Shown here: positions 21,190 through 32,375 of the stretch, piece by piece
Position numbering within the stretch: position 1 is the first letter of the stretch
Layout: each line of letters begins with the position of its first letter
NCBI GenBank assembly: GCA_963790415.1
Contig: CAWBOK010000009.1
Coordinates: 310,001-374,000, forward strand
From: JAJZQZ01 sp963790415
GTDB lineage: Bacteria; Actinomycetota; Thermoleophilia; RBG-16-64-13
Reading direction: 5' to 3'
Length of the DNA: 64,000 bases
Translations under genes and position numbers: made by a program
The notes under the pieces: model-generated
Databases searched by the model: none
Seen by the model: the letters and a program-made list of their open reading frames with translations, nothing else
Told to the model about the DNA's origin: nothing

Positions 21190-22620
21190 CTAACCCACTC
21201 CGGCCGCCGTGATCTCGGGCGCGAGGGCGCGTAGCGCCGCGAGCCTCTCCGAAGCCGCGAGGAGCTGTTCCGCCACACGCACGGGGGCCGTACCGCCGGG
21301 AGAGATCTTCCCGGCAACCACCCGCTCCAGGTCCACCGCCTGATAGTAGTCAGAGTCGAACAACGGGCTCAGTGCCTGGAGCTCATCGAGGGAGACCGAA
21401 GCGAGAGACCGGCCCGCGCCTGCCGCCAGCGCCACGAGCCGCCCTACGACGCGGTGCGCATCGCGAAACGGCAGACCGCGCGCGACCAGGTAGTCGGCCA
21501 CATCGGTGGCCTGGGCATACCCTCCCTCCGCCGCCACCAGGGTGCGCTCAGCGTCGACCTCGACGACGGCCACCATGGCGGCCATCGCTTCCAGACACAG
21601 GTCGAGCTCGTCCCGCGACGCGAACAGATAGAGTTTGTCCTCCTGCAGATCCTTGTTGTAGGCCAGGGGAAGGCCTTTCACCAACGCCCCGAGAGAGACC
21701 AGGCGGCCCAGGAAGCCGGCGGCCTTGCCGCGCACGAGCTCGGCGCCGTCGGGGTTCTTCTTCTGCGGCATGATGCTCGAGCCGGAGGTCCAGGCGTCGG
21801 GGAGGGCGACGAAACCGAACTCCTGGCTCGACCAGAGCACCAGTTCCTCGGCCAGCCGGGAGAGGTTCAGCGCACAGGCGGTGGTGGCGGCCAGATACTC
21901 GAAGGCCGCGTCGCGCGCCGCGACCGCGTCCATGGCGTTGTCGGCCACCCGGTCGAAGCCCAGTTCCTCGGCCACCATCCCCCTGTCGAGCGGGTAGTTG
22001 ACCCCCGCCAGGGCACCCGCTCCCAGGGGCATCCAGGACGATCCACGCCAGCGGATGAAACGGCCGGCATCGCGCTCCAACATCGCCACGTATGCCAGAA
22101 GATGGTGGGCAAGGAGCACCGGCTGCGCCCGCTGCAGGTGGGTGTAACCGGGCACGATCACGCCGCGCCAACGGTCCGCGCATGCCAGCAACACGTCCAT
22201 GAGGGCGAAGATCCGCCCGAGATGGCCGCCAACGGCCTCACGCAGGTAGAGCTGTACGTCGAGGGCGACCTGATCGTTGCGGCTGCGGCCCGTGTGCACC
22301 TTGCCGCCTACCGGGCCGACCAACTCGGTCAGGCGCCGCTCCATGGCCATGTGCACGTCCTCGTCGTGCAGGTCCCAGGGAAACGTGCCCTCCGCCACCT
22401 CGGCCGCCACCCGGTCCAGGCCGGCGAGCAACACGGACACCTCGTCGGGGGCAAGTGTCCCGATGCTGCCGAGCATGCGCACGTGCGCCTTGGAGCCCCG
22501 CAGGTCGTGCGGGGCGAGTACGTAGTCGAACGGCAGGGAGGCGTTGAGACGCTCGAAGAGCGGCGACTGCGCGTCGGTGAAACGGCCGTCCCAGGGTTTT
22601 GGCCGGGAAGTTTCTGACAT
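21190..22620 (-). CDS. argH: argininosuccinate lyase
   Basis: Last step of arginine synthesis, cleaving argininosuccinate to arginine and fumarate. The 476 residues include HTGRSRNDQVALD, PGYTHLQRAQPVLLAHH and the fumarase/lyase signature GSSIMPQKKNPD with the catalytic Ser loop. The start at MSETSRP (22620) lies eight bases after the argG stop; upstream frame residues are not family-like. The terminal gene of the arg run. Confidence 0.96.
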   Translation of the reverse strand: MSETSRPKPWDGRFTDAQSPLFERLNASLPFDYVLAPHDLRGSKAHVRMLGSIGTLAPDEVSVLLAGLDRVAAEVAEGTFPWDLHDEDVHMAMERRLTELVGPVGGKVHTGRSRNDQVALDVQLYLREAVGGHLGRIFALMDVLLACADRWRGVIVPGYTHLQRAQPVLLAHHLLAYVAMLERDAGRFIRWRGSSWMPLGAGALAGVNYPLDRGMVAEELGFDRVADNAMDAVAARDAAFEYLAATTACALNLSRLAEELVLWSSQEFGFVALPDAWTSGSSIMPQKKNPDGAELVRGKAAGFLGRLVSLGALVKGLPLAYNKDLQEDKLYLFASRDELDLCLEAMAAMVAVVEVDAERTLVAAEGGYAQATDVADYLVARGLPFRDAHRVVGRLVALAAGAGRSLASVSLDELQALSPLFDSDYYQAVDLERVVAGKISPGGTAPVRVAEQLLAASERLAALRALAPEITAAGVG

Positions 22621-22628
22621 GGCGACGC

Positions 22629-23828
22629 CTAGCTCGCGCCGCCCCGGCGCGCCCAGACTTCGAGCGGGAGTCCCCACAGACGGATGAAGCCGACGGCCGA
22701 CTCATGGCTGAAGGTGTCGCCATCGCCATACGTCGCCAGCGCCTCCACATACATGGAGTGCGGAGAGCGCCGGCCCAACACGCTGCAGGAGCCCTTGTAG
22801 AAGGAGAGGCGCACGTCGCCGGTCACCCGCTTCTGGGTCTCGGCCACGAAGGCCCGCAGCGCGTCGGCCAACGGACTGAACCACTGGCCGTCGTAGATCA
22901 TGTCGGCTATGCGCTGCTCCACGCCCCGCTTGTAATGGATCAGATCGCGCGGAAGCACCAGGTCTTCGACTTCCCGGTGGGCCTTGACCAGCGCCAGGGC
23001 GCCCGGTGTCTCGTAGATCTCCCGGCTCTTGATGCCGACCAGCCGGTTCTCGATCATGTCTATGCGCCCGAAGCCGTGCGTGCCGCCGATGGCGTCGATC
23101 GTGTCGATGAGCGTGACCAGATCGAGCGGGACGCCGTCAAGGGCCACAGGGGTGCCCTCGCGGAACGTCACGATCACCTCGGCAGGCTCGTCGGGGGCCA
23201 AGGAAGGGTGCACCGTCACCGTGTAGGCCTCTTCCGGAGGCGTCTCCCACGGGTCTTCGAGCTCGCCGCATTCTATGGTGCGCCCCCACACGTTCTCGTC
23301 GATGGAGAAGGGGTTCTTCTTGCTCAGCGGGATGTCGATGCCCCGCGCCGCCACGTAGTCGAGGATCTGCGGACGGGTCATGTTCCACTCCCGTGCGGGT
23401 CCCAGCACGGTGATAGCCGGATCGAGACAGCGGATGGAGACGTCGAAGCGCACCTGGTCGTTGCCCTTGGCCGTGCACCCGTGCGCGATCACGTCCGCCC
23501 CGCGTTGCTGCGCCAGCTCCACCATCTTCTTGGAGATAAGCGGCCGGGAGAGCGCGGAGACCAGAGGATACTTCTCCTCGTAGAGCGCGTTCGCGGCCAA
23601 CGCAGGCAGCACGAAGTCCCGGCAGAACTCGTCCTTGGCGTCGATGATCACCGCGTCCACAGCGCCCGCGTCGAGGGCGCGCTGACGCAGCATCTCCAGG
23701 TCTTTCGATCGCCCCACATCCACCAGCGCGGCCACGATGTCGAGGCCCTCGTTCTCCTTGAGGTAGGGGATCAGGGCCGAGGTGTCGAGCCCCCCGGAGT
23801 AGGCAAGAATGCAGGTTCGTGCGGGCAT
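22629..23828 (-). CDS. argG: argininosuccinate synthase
   Basis: ATP-dependent joining of citrulline and aspartate. The 399-residue protein begins with the PP-loop AYSGGLDTS, followed by ALSRPLISKK, HGCTAKGNDQVRFD, and the ENRLVGIKSREIYE block. Length and motifs are complete. It lies four bases after argR, within the argC-J-B-D-F-R-G-H order. Confidence 0.97.
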   Translation of the reverse strand: MPARTCILAYSGGLDTSALIPYLKENEGLDIVAALVDVGRSKDLEMLRQRALDAGAVDAVIIDAKDEFCRDFVLPALAANALYEEKYPLVSALSRPLISKKMVELAQQRGADVIAHGCTAKGNDQVRFDVSIRCLDPAITVLGPAREWNMTRPQILDYVAARGIDIPLSKKNPFSIDENVWGRTIECGELEDPWETPPEEAYTVTVHPSLAPDEPAEVIVTFREGTPVALDGVPLDLVTLIDTIDAIGGTHGFGRIDMIENRLVGIKSREIYETPGALALVKAHREVEDLVLPRDLIHYKRGVEQRIADMIYDGQWFSPLADALRAFVAETQKRVTGDVRLSFYKGSCSVLGRRSPHSMYVEALATYGDGDTFSHESAVGFIRLWGLPLEVWARRGGAS

Positions 23829-23832
23829 GGAA

Positions 23833-24291
23833 TCAGCCTCCTAGTTTGATGAGATACGCGGTCAGCGCAGCGGCATCGGCCGCGTCACGCGTGGCGATGA
23901 GAACGGTGTCGTCTCCGGCGACGCAGCCCAGGATCAGGGGATGATCGAGGTCGTCGATCGCCCGACCCACACCCGGAGCCGTGCCGACCTCGGACTTGAG
24001 CACCACCAGGTTCTGCGCGGCCACCACCTCGGTGGCGAACTCTCCCAGCATGTGGCCGCAGGCGACCTCCGGGTCGCGGCGCTCTTCGTGCTCAGGCGGC
24101 ACGTAGTGGAGCCGGCCCAGCTCGTCGCGGCGTCGCTCCAACCCCAGTTCACGCACATCGCGGCTGATGGTGGCCTGCGTCACCTCGCATCCGAAACCCT
24201 GTAGCGCCCACACCAGCTCCACCTGGGTGCCGATGCGGCCCTCGCGCACGAGGCGACGGATGAGCTGATGTCGTTGGCGCTTGCTCAGCAC
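23833..24291 (-). CDS. argR: arginine repressor
   Basis: 152 residues: an N-terminal winged helix (about 1-70, with TQATISRDVRELGL as recognition helix) and a C-terminal arginine-binding oligomerisation domain (GTAPGVGRAIDDL, GCVAGDDTVLIA). Together with arginine it should repress the cluster in which it is embedded; a candidate operator lies ahead of argC. Confidence 0.95.
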   Translation of the reverse strand: MLSKRQRHQLIRRLVREGRIGTQVELVWALQGFGCEVTQATISRDVRELGLERRRDELGRLHYVPPEHEERRDPEVACGHMLGEFATEVVAAQNLVVLKSEVGTAPGVGRAIDDLDHPLILGCVAGDDTVLIATRDAADAAALTAYLIKLGG

Positions 24292-24294
24292 GGC

Positions 24295-25242
24295 CTACGT
24301 CCCGGCGGACCGCGTGCTCGGATCGTTCCCGCTCGTCAGGAACGCCAAGAGCGCCTTCTGGACGTGAAGCCGGTTCTCGGCCTGATCGAACACCACCGAC
24401 CGGGGACCGTCCATGACGTCATCGGTGATCTCCATGCCCCGGTGGGCGGGCAGGCAGTGCATGACGACCGCCTCCGGCAGCGCCGCGCCGACCAGCGCCG
24501 CGTCGATGCGATACGGCTCCAGCACCCGCAGCTTCTGTTCGTCTTGGGCCTGCCCCATGCTGATCCAGACGTCGGTGTAGAGCGCCGACGCGCCGGCCAC
24601 GGCCGCCCAGGGGTCGCGCTCCACCCACACCCGGGCGTGATGTTCGCGCGCGAGCTGCTGGATCTCGGCCCAGAGCGGCGACGGCACGTCGTGCCCTTCG
24701 GGGACGGCCAGGCAGACGTCGATGCCGGTCATCGCTCCCGCCGCGGCGAGCGACGTCGCCACGTTGTTGCCGTCGCCGAGATACGTGATCTGACGCCCAC
24801 GGGCATCCGGGAAACACTCCACGAAGGTGAAGATATCGGTCAGCGCCTGACACGGGTGCCTGTCGTCGGTGAGCGCGTTCACGACGGGCACAGTCGCCCA
24901 CGCCGCCAGATCGTCCACATCGGCCTGGGCGAAGGTGCGGATCACGATGGCATCGACGTACCGGGACAACACCCTGGCCGTGTCCTCGATGCTCTCCGAC
25001 TTCCGCATCTGCAGCTCTTGTTCGCTCAGGGACAGGACAAAGCCGCCCAATTGGTGCACACCCACGCTGAAGGAGACACGCGTGCGGGTGGACGGCTTGC
25101 TGAAGATGAGGGCCACCGACTTCCCTGCCAACACGTGAGAATCGGCCAGCGGAGCACGTTTCATGCGCGCCGCCTCGACCAGGACACGCCGGATCTCCTC
25201 CGTGCTCAGATCGCTCACCTTGCGAAAATGCCGCACGCTCAT
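24295..25242 (-). CDS. argF: ornithine carbamoyltransferase
   Basis: Forms citrulline from ornithine and carbamoyl phosphate. In the 315 residues, SKPSTRTRVSFSVG binds carbamoyl phosphate, HPCQALTDI is the second conserved block, and MHCLPAHRG carries the catalytic Cys near the C-terminus. Start at ATG 25242 overlaps the apparent argD stop (ATGA). Confidence 0.97.
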   Translation of the reverse strand: MSVRHFRKVSDLSTEEIRRVLVEAARMKRAPLADSHVLAGKSVALIFSKPSTRTRVSFSVGVHQLGGFVLSLSEQELQMRKSESIEDTARVLSRYVDAIVIRTFAQADVDDLAAWATVPVVNALTDDRHPCQALTDIFTFVECFPDARGRQITYLGDGNNVATSLAAAGAMTGIDVCLAVPEGHDVPSPLWAEIQQLAREHHARVWVERDPWAAVAGASALYTDVWISMGQAQDEQKLRVLEPYRIDAALVGAALPEAVVMHCLPAHRGMEITDDVMDGPRSVVFDQAENRLHVQKALLAFLTSGNDPSTRSAGT

Positions 25243-26489
25243 GCAGGCCCCTCACCAGCCGGTCTCGGAGAAACCCGCCCACCCGGTCGATCTCCTCCGG
25301 TGTGACGATGAGGGGCGGCAGGAAGCGGACGGTCGTCTCCGAGGTGGCGTTCAGGAGGATACCGGCCTCGAGCGCATCGGCAGCCACCTGTCTTGGCCCC
25401 GCCGGCACGCAGGTCGACGGCCGCCATCAGGCCGAGGCGCCTGACGTCACTCCCCACGCCCGCATCCACGAGGCCGCGGAGCCAATCCTCGAGACGGCGA
25501 CCCAATACTTCGACCCGGTCGAAGAGACCGGGTTCCTCGAGCAGGTCCAGAACGGCCAAGCGCGGCGGCTGCCACCACCGGACCGCCGCCGAACGTCGAT
25601 CCATGGTCGCCGATGCCGAGAACACCTTCGGCCCGACCGGCCACGACAGCCGCACCCATGGGCAGGCCGCCGGCCAGAGATCTTGGCCACGGTCACGATG
25701 TCGGGCTCCAGCCCGTACCGCTGGTAGGCGAACGGCGCACCGCACCGGCCGAGACCGGTCTGCACCTCGTCGATGATCAGAAGGGCGTCGTGCTCCGCGC
25801 ACAGATCGCTGCGCCTCCGCGCAGGAAGTCGTCGGGCAGCGGGTACACGCCCGACTCCCCCAACACGGGCTCGGCCATGAACGCCGCCACGGGCGCCGGA
25901 CTCGAAGACCGCCGCGCAGGGCGTCGACATCGCCCAAGGGAATGTGGACGAAGCCCTCCACGACAGGGGCGAACGGAGCCTGCTTCTCGGGCTGCCCGGT
26001 GGCGGACAGCGTGGCCATGGTGCGACCATGGAAGGAGCGCTCGAGGGTGATGATGGGCCCACCCTCGCCGGACACCCGCCCGCTTCCGGGCGATCTTGAT
26101 CGCCGCCTCGTTGGCCTCGGCGCCACTGTTGCCGAAGAAGACCCTGCCTCCGTTCGGCGAGCGCGAGACAGACGCTCGGCCAGCCGGGCCTGCGGTTCCG
26201 TGTAGAACAGGTTGGAGCAGTGGATCAACCGTCCCACCTGCTCGCGCACCGCCTCGACCACCCGCGGATGGCAGTGACCGAAGTTGTTCACCGACAGACC
26301 CAGTCACGAAGTCCAGGTATCGGCGTGCCGTCCCGCCCGATCAACTCGCTGCCCTCACCCGCCACGATCTCCAGGGGTTGGCGGGCGTAGGTGGACAGCA
26401 CGTAGGCGCCGTCCAGCGCGGCGACCTCGGCGGACACACGCCCGCACTCCACAGCTTCGGCCAGGCTGTCGGTCGCCGAGTGCGGCCAT
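25239..26489 (-). CDS. argD: acetylornithine aminotransferase, broken by several frameshifts
   Basis: PLP-dependent aminotransferase of arginine synthesis. Joining three frames gives LAEAVECG, YARQPLEIVAGEG, NNFGHCHPRVVEAVREQVGRL, CSNLFYTEPQARLAERL, FHGRTMATLSATGQPEKQAPF and NATSETTVRFLPPLIVT, in family order. Clear frame breaks are near 26475, 26320 and 26300, with more between 25.3 and 26.2 kb. At 26300 and 26320 single extra bases restore the frame if removed. The ATG at 26489 shares a base with the argB stop. The breaks look like sequence error rather than decay, since neighbours in the same pathway are intact. Confidence 0.85.
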
Positions 26490-27395
26490 CACGCTCCCCT
26501 CTGCTCGGAGCGAGGACAGCACGCGCGTGCCCACTCCGGAGTCGTCCGTGAGGATCTCGAGCAGGACCGAGTGCGCGATGCGGCCGTCGATGATGTGAGC
26601 GGCTCCCACCCCGGCATCCAGGGCCGGAGAGCACGGCCTCGAGCTTGGGGATCATGCCGCGGGAGACCTTGCCGGTCGTCGACGAGCTCCCGGATGCGAT
26701 CCGACGTGCAGTCGGAGATGAGGCTGGACTCGTCCTCGAAGTCGGCATAGAGACCGGCCACATCGGTGAGGAAGATGAGCTTCTCGGCCTGCAGCGCGGC
26801 CGCCAAGGCGGCCGCCACCGTGTCGGCGTTGATGTTGTAGCTGCTCCCCGTCCTCACCCACGCCCACCGAGGCCACGACCGGCACGTAGTCGGCCTCGAG
26901 GAGGTTGAGCAGGTCGGTGTTGACGCGTCTCGATCTCGCCCACCAGACCCAGGTCGAGGATCGTGCCATCCGCCGCACCGGCGCGACCAGCCTGCGGGCC
27001 GTCATCAGCCGGCCGTCGTCGCCGCAGAGACCCACCGCCGGAACGCCCTTGTGGTTGATCAGGCTGACGATCTCCTTGTTCACCTTGCCCACCAGCACCA
27101 TCTTGGTCACTTCCATGGCGGCCTCGTCGGTCACCCGCAGCCCATCGACGAAGCGCACCGGAAGGTCGAGCCGCTTCATGTAGGCGGTGACTTCGGCGCC
27201 GCCGCCGTGCACGATGATCGGCCGGATGCCCACGTGGCGCAGCAGGACGATGTCGGTGGCGAACTCCTCCTTGAGATCGGCCGACTCCATGGCCGCCCCG
27301 CCGTACTTGATCACCACCGTCTTTCCGCTGAACAGGCGGATGTACGGCAGCGCCTCCAGGAGCGTCTCGACCCGCTTGCGGTAGACCTCGCGCAT
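26489..27395 (-). CDS. argB: acetylglutamate kinase, broken by several frameshifts
   Basis: N-acetylglutamate phosphorylation. From the ATG at 27395 the frame reads FSGKTVVIKYGGAAM and PIIVHGGGAEV, then breaks. Later frames supply LGLVGEIET, VNTDLLNLLEADYVPVVASVGV, YNINADTVAAALAAALQAEKL, KVSRGMIPKLEAVLSG and AAHIIDGRIAHSVLLEILTD. Breaks lie near 26975, 26927, 26850, 26683 and 26625; at the last two a single extra C explains the shift. All parts of a normal kinase are present. Confidence 0.87.
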
Positions 27396-27406
27396 CGACG
27401 CACTCC

Positions 27407-28751
27407 CTACGTGTGGTATTCGGCGTTGATGGTCACGTACTCGTGGCCGAGGTCGGAGAAGTAGACCTCGTCGGTGCCGGCACCGGCCGACAGGTCGAGC
27501 ACGATGTCGATCTCGCATCCTCGCATGGTCGCGTGCAGCGCGTCGCGCTGCTCAGGATCCAGATCGACCGGCTCCGCGCCCTGTACGATCCGCGACCCCG
27601 CCGATGTCGAGAGTGACGCGCGGGAACGAGGAGTCGGGCAGCGCCGCTCCCACCGCGCTCAGGATGCGACCCCAGTTCGGGTCACACCCGTACATGGCGG
27701 TCTTCACCAGCGTGGAATCGGCGACCGCCCGCGCGGCGATCCGAGCCTCCTCGTCGGTGCGGGCTCCCTTCACGCGCAGACGGACCACCTTGGTCGCCCC
27801 CTCGCCGTCGGCCACCATCATCAGCGCCAACCGCAGGAGCACGGCGCGCAGGCCGGCGCCGAATTGCGCCAACGCTTCTCCCGAGAGCGCGACCCGCGAA
27901 GCTCCGTTGGCCATGAGGAAGACGCAGTCGTTGGTGCTCATCTGCCCGTCGACCGAGATGCGGTTGAAGGTGTGGTTCACTTCGCGCGACAGCAGGCTCC
28001 GTGCCACGGTCGGCGTGAGCACGGCGTCGGTGGTGACCAAGCACAGCATGGTCGCCATGCCCGGGGGCGATCATGCCCGCACCTTTGGCGGTCGCCCCCA
28101 CGCGAACGACACCGTCCCGGGTGTGCACATCCACCGCGCAGGTCTTCGGAAAGCGGTCGGTGGTCAGGATGGCCTCGGAGAAGCGACTGCCCGCCGTCGG
28201 GCGAAAGGTCGGCCACGGCCGCGTCGATGCCCGCGCACGCACCGCGGGGGTATCGAGGCGGCGCCCGATCGGACCCGTGGACGCCACTCCCACCCGGTTG
28301 AGCGCAGACACCAAGAGCCGCGGCCGTCGCGGTCTGCATGGCTCGGGCGGCGACCAACCCGGCCGCCCCGGTGCACGCGTTGGCGTTGCCGCTGTTCATC
28401 ACCACCGCCGTCAGCCTGTCCAAGACGGCTTCCTTGCGGCTCACGAGGACCGGAGCCGCAGCGAAGGAGTTGCGGGTGAAGACGGCCGCTCCCACCGCCT
28501 CCGCCCGATAGCTCGGGCGCAACCGCCACCACGCCCACGTCGGGCCGGCCGCTCTCCTTGAGACCCGCCGCCACCCCGGCGGCGAGGAAACCCAGGGGGT
28601 GCGTCACTCCGGGCGAGCCTTCGGGCGGCTCCACCAGGCGCACGTCGCTCGGGTGCGGAGAAGAAGTCGGACGAAGCCGGGTCGACGACCACGGGATGCA
28701 GGGGCCCGCCGCCGCTCAACCGCTCGTCTCCCTCGGCGTCGCCGACTTCAT
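27407..28751 (-). CDS. argJ: glutamate N-acetyltransferase / amino-acid acetyltransferase, frameshifted
   Basis: Bifunctional enzyme giving N-acetylglutamate and ornithine. Fragments in different frames assemble to family order: VTHPLGFLAAGVAAG, VGAAVFTRNSFAAAPVLVSR, VVMNSGNANACTG, GAGMIAP followed by MATML (Thr nucleophile and self-cleavage site), STNDCVFLMANGAS, MYGCDPNWGRI and the C-terminal INAEYHT. Breaks lie near 28510, 28320, 28240, 28190, 28065 and 27600. The ATG at 28751 overlaps the argC stop; the first 40 residues are longer than usual and may also contain a shift. Confidence 0.85.
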
Positions 28752-29777
28752 CCTCCCACCTCGAGACCGGCGGTCTCGGGCAACCCGAACATGATGTTCA
28801 TGTTCTGCACTGCCTGACCCGACGCACCTTTGATCAGATTGTCGATGACCGAGACCACCTTGACCACGCCTGCGGCAGCGTCCACGCGCACGGCCATACG
28901 ACAGAAGTTCGTGTGCTGGACCTCGCGCAGGCCGGGCACCGCCTCGACCACTTCCACGAACGGCTCGCCCGCATAGGCGTGCACGTACAACTCCCTGAGC
29001 GCGTCAAGGTCCAGGACCTGGTCCGAGGACTCGGCTCCGCGGGCGGACAGTAGACCGTAGAGAGGATCCCCCGATCGACCGGCAGAAGATGCGGTGTGAA
29101 GGACACCGGCACCGGCGAACCGGCGATCGATGGCCAGTTCCTGCACCATCTCCGCCGTGTGCCGATGGCCCACTTCCGCGTAGGCGCGAAAGTCGTCGTG
29201 CACGGAGCAGAAGTGCGTCTTCGCGGAGGGAGTCCGGCCGGCCCCCGAGACGCCCGACTTGGCGTCGTCGATCACGAGATCGGGCAGGAACCGGTCGGCG
29301 AGCGGAAGAAGCGCGAGCAGCATCCCGGTGGGAAAGCAACCAGGGTTGGCGACCAAGTCCGCGGTGGCGATCTCATCCCGGTACAGCTCGGGCAGGCCGT
29401 ACACCGCCTCGGCCAGGAGATCCGGGCGAGGATGCTCGAAACCGTACCACTCAGGGTACAGAGCCGGGTCTTTCAGACGGAAGTCCGCGCTCAGATCGAT
29501 GACCCGACGGCCGGCCTCGAGCAGCTCGGCCACCACCGGGTGAGATTGGGCGTGGGGGTAACACACGAACACGATGTCGGAGTCGACGAGCCGAGGCGCC
29601 GCGAACGAGACGTACGGCTGGTCGACCCGCAGGTGAGGAAAGGTCTCGCGCACACTTCGACCGACATACGACGAACTGGTAAGGGCGTCGATCTCGCACG
29701 TCCGGGTGACGCGCCAGTAGGTCGGTCAGCACCGCCCCGGTGAATCCCGTAGCGCCCACGACGCTCGCCCTGATCAC
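28748..29777 (-). CDS. argC: N-acetyl-gamma-glutamyl-phosphate reductase, frameshifted
   Basis: NADPH-dependent reductase of arginine synthesis. GTG at 29777 gives VVGATGFTGAVL (Rossmann loop); the main frame carries LSADFRL, VANPGCFPTG (catalytic Cys), DDAKSGVSGAGR and HTNFCRMAVRVD. SFTPHLLPVDRGILSTVY is in a second frame between about 29108 and 29040, and another break is at about 29697, where one extra base separates ARHPDV from EIDALTSSSYVGRS. Otherwise a complete ArgC, first gene of the arginine run. Confidence 0.88.
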
Positions 29778-29840
29778 GCCCCCACCTTTCTTGCCCGTGC
29801 GGCCGAAGACTTCGCGCCTCCACGTGCAGTCGGCGTTTGA

Positions 29841-29876
29841 TTGCATAAGTATACAGACTCATTGCAACGACTGCAA
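29841..29876 (-). promoter_or_regulatory. argC promoter with overlapping ArgR-type operator
   Basis: Minus strand: TTGCAG (29871-29876), 17 bases, TATACT (29848-29853). The -10 is embedded in a TTGCA...TGCAA dyad (29841-29867) containing ATTGCATA, as in actinobacterial ARG boxes. Bound repressor would cover the -10. The ArgR assignment rests on location and this half-site. Confidence 0.55.
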
Positions 29877-29931
29877 GGGCCATGCCTTCGCCGCTTCGCC
29901 GACCGCGCGCTCCTGGAGTCCCGTCGAGGGG

Positions 29932-32363
29932 CTACGCTCGGAGTTCGGCTCCCAGACCCGCACGGAGAGCGTCGAGAAGGCCCGCACGGGCGTCGTTCAC
30001 CTCGGCCTCGGCCAGAGTCCGTTCCGGCGACCGGAACGACAGACGCAGGGCCAGACTCTTCTTGCCCTCCCCCACTTGAGCACCTTCGAACACGTCGAAG
30101 ACGTAGACCGAACGAAGAAGACCGCCGGCGGCGGCCCGTACCGCGCGCACCACCTCATCGGCAGCCACATCGCGGTCGACCACCAGAGCCAGGTCGTGCT
30201 CCACCGCCGGGTAGGTGAGCAGGTCCTCGAACAGAGGCACGCCCGTGCCGAGCGAGAGCAGCGCGCCGGCATCGAGTTCGGCCGCCACCGCACCTGCGGG
30301 TAGGTCGAATGCCTGCAGCACCAACGGATGTACTTCACCTAGCCAACCAAGAGGTTGGTCGCCGACGGCAGAGGTCCGCGCTCTTTCCGGGATGCAGGAA
30401 GGGTTCGCCCGCCCGGCCGAACACGGCGTCCACGCCGAGGGCATACAGCAGTCGCTCGACGACACCTTTACCCAGATAGAAGTCAGTGGGCACGCGTGCG
30501 GCGTTCCAGGAGTCCTCCTCCCAGGAACCCGACATAAGGATACCCACGCGTCTGACTTCGCGCGGAAGCGCGCTCGGCGCTTCTTCGGTTTCGGGATGGA
30601 AGGTCGTGCCGATCTCGAACAGATGGATCCGTTGCTCGCGAACCGAGGCATTGCGTTGGGCGGTAGCCAGCAGACCGGGGAGCAGCATCGTGCGCATCAC
30701 CGACTGATCTTGGCTGAGCGGGTTCGAGATGGCGACGGTCCGGCGGCGCACGTCATCGGGGGCCAGCCGCAGGCGATCGTGCCAGGAGGGGTCGCCGAAC
30801 GACCAGGTGATCACTTCGTTCAGGCCGGCGCCGCGCAGGGTGTCGGCCATGCCGCGGAGTCGGCGCTGGTCGGCCGAAAGGCCGCCGCGGCCCTCCATCC
30901 GACCGGGGATGGTGGAAGGCAGCTTGTCCAGACCGTGGATGCGGGCCACCTCTTCGACCAGGTCGATCTCCCGCTCGAGGTCGCGCCGGTAGGTGGGTAC
31001 GACCACGGTGAAGTCGCCGTCGGACTCGCGCACGTCACACCCCAGGCTGCCGAGGATGCTCTCGATCTCCGAGTCGGGCACCACGTCGCCCAAGATGACC
31101 TCGACCCGCCCGGGGCGCAGGCACACTTCCCAGGGAAGCCACTCGCCGGCCGCCACATCCGCCGTCCCGGCCGAGACCACGCCGCCGCACACCTCTACGA
31201 GCATCTTGCAGGCCAGGTCGAGCGCCACCGGCGCCAGATTGGGGTCGAGCCCCTTCTCGAACCGGGTGGACGACTCGCTGCGCAGACCGAGAGCGCCCGA
31301 CGTGCGCATGATGGAGGCGCCGTGGAAGTTGGCGGCCTCCAGGAGGATCTCGGTGGTGGCGTCGGTGATCTCGCTGTCGAGACTGCCCATGATGCCCGCG
31401 ATGACCGATGGCTTCTCGGCGTCGGCGATGACCAGCATGTCGGGGGTGAGGACCCGGTCGACGCCGTCGAGGGTGGTGATCGTCTCGCCGGCGGTCGCAC
31501 GCCGGGCGATGATGCGCCTTCCGGCCACGGTCGTCAGGTCGAAGGCGTGCAGAGGCTGCCCGATCGCCCACATGACGAAGTTGGTCACGTCGACCACGTT
31601 GTTGACCGGGCGCATGCCCGCATGGGTGATGCGCGCTTTGAGCCACGAGGGCGACGGCGCCACCGTCACGCCCCGGATCACCCGGGCGGCGTACCGCGGG
31701 CAGAGATCGGGGTCCCAGACCTCGACGGTGATGTCTTCGTCGACCTGGCGGGTGCCGCAGGGTACTTCAACGGCGATGTCTTCGTCGAAGTCGGCCCCCG
31801 TGATGGCCGCGATCTCGCGGGCCAGGCCCCAGATGGAGAGGCAATCGGGGCGGTTGGGGGTGACCTCCACCTCGAGGATGGCCTCGTGCAAGGGCAGGTG
31901 GTCGGCCAGCAGGTCCCCGGCCTCCCAGTCGTCGGGCAGCACCATGATGCCGCTGCTCTTCGTGTCGAAGCCGAGCTCGGCGTCGGAGAGGATCATGCCC
32001 GACGAAGGCACCCCCCGCAGCTTCGCGTCTTTGATCTTCATGCCGCCGGGCAGCACGGCCCCGGGAAGGCTGACGCCGACCGTCTGGCCGGCGGCCACAT
32101 TGGGGGCTCCGCAGACGATGGTGCGGGGCGTCTCTTCGTCCACGTCCACCGTGCAGACAGACAGCTTGTCGGCGTCGGGATGCTTCTCGCAGGTGAGCAC
32201 CTTGCCCACCACGAAGCACTCCAGAACCGCCTCTTCCGGCGGCACGCCGACCCGAGCTCACCCGCTCCACCTCGGTGCCGGTGAGGGCCAGTCGCGAGGC
32301 CAGCTCGTCGATGGGCAGATCGATGGACACGTACTCACGCAACCACGACACAGGCGCTCTCAT
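29932..32363 (-). CDS. pheT: phenylalanyl-tRNA synthetase beta subunit, two frameshifts
   Basis: Beta subunit of the alpha2-beta2 enzyme. Starts MRAPVSWLREYV at 32363 after AGGAGGT; the frame breaks near 32250 and resumes in the tRNA-binding (EMAP-like) domain GKVLTCEKHPDADKL. B3/B4, B5 (ANFHGASIMRTSGALGLRSESSTRFEKG) and the catalytic-like core follow. A second break near 30370 precedes the C-terminal anticodon-binding domain ending FRSPERTLAEAEVNDARAGL. All domains are present; the shifts are probably sequence error. Confidence 0.9.
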
Positions 32364-32375
32364 CGCCGTACCTCC

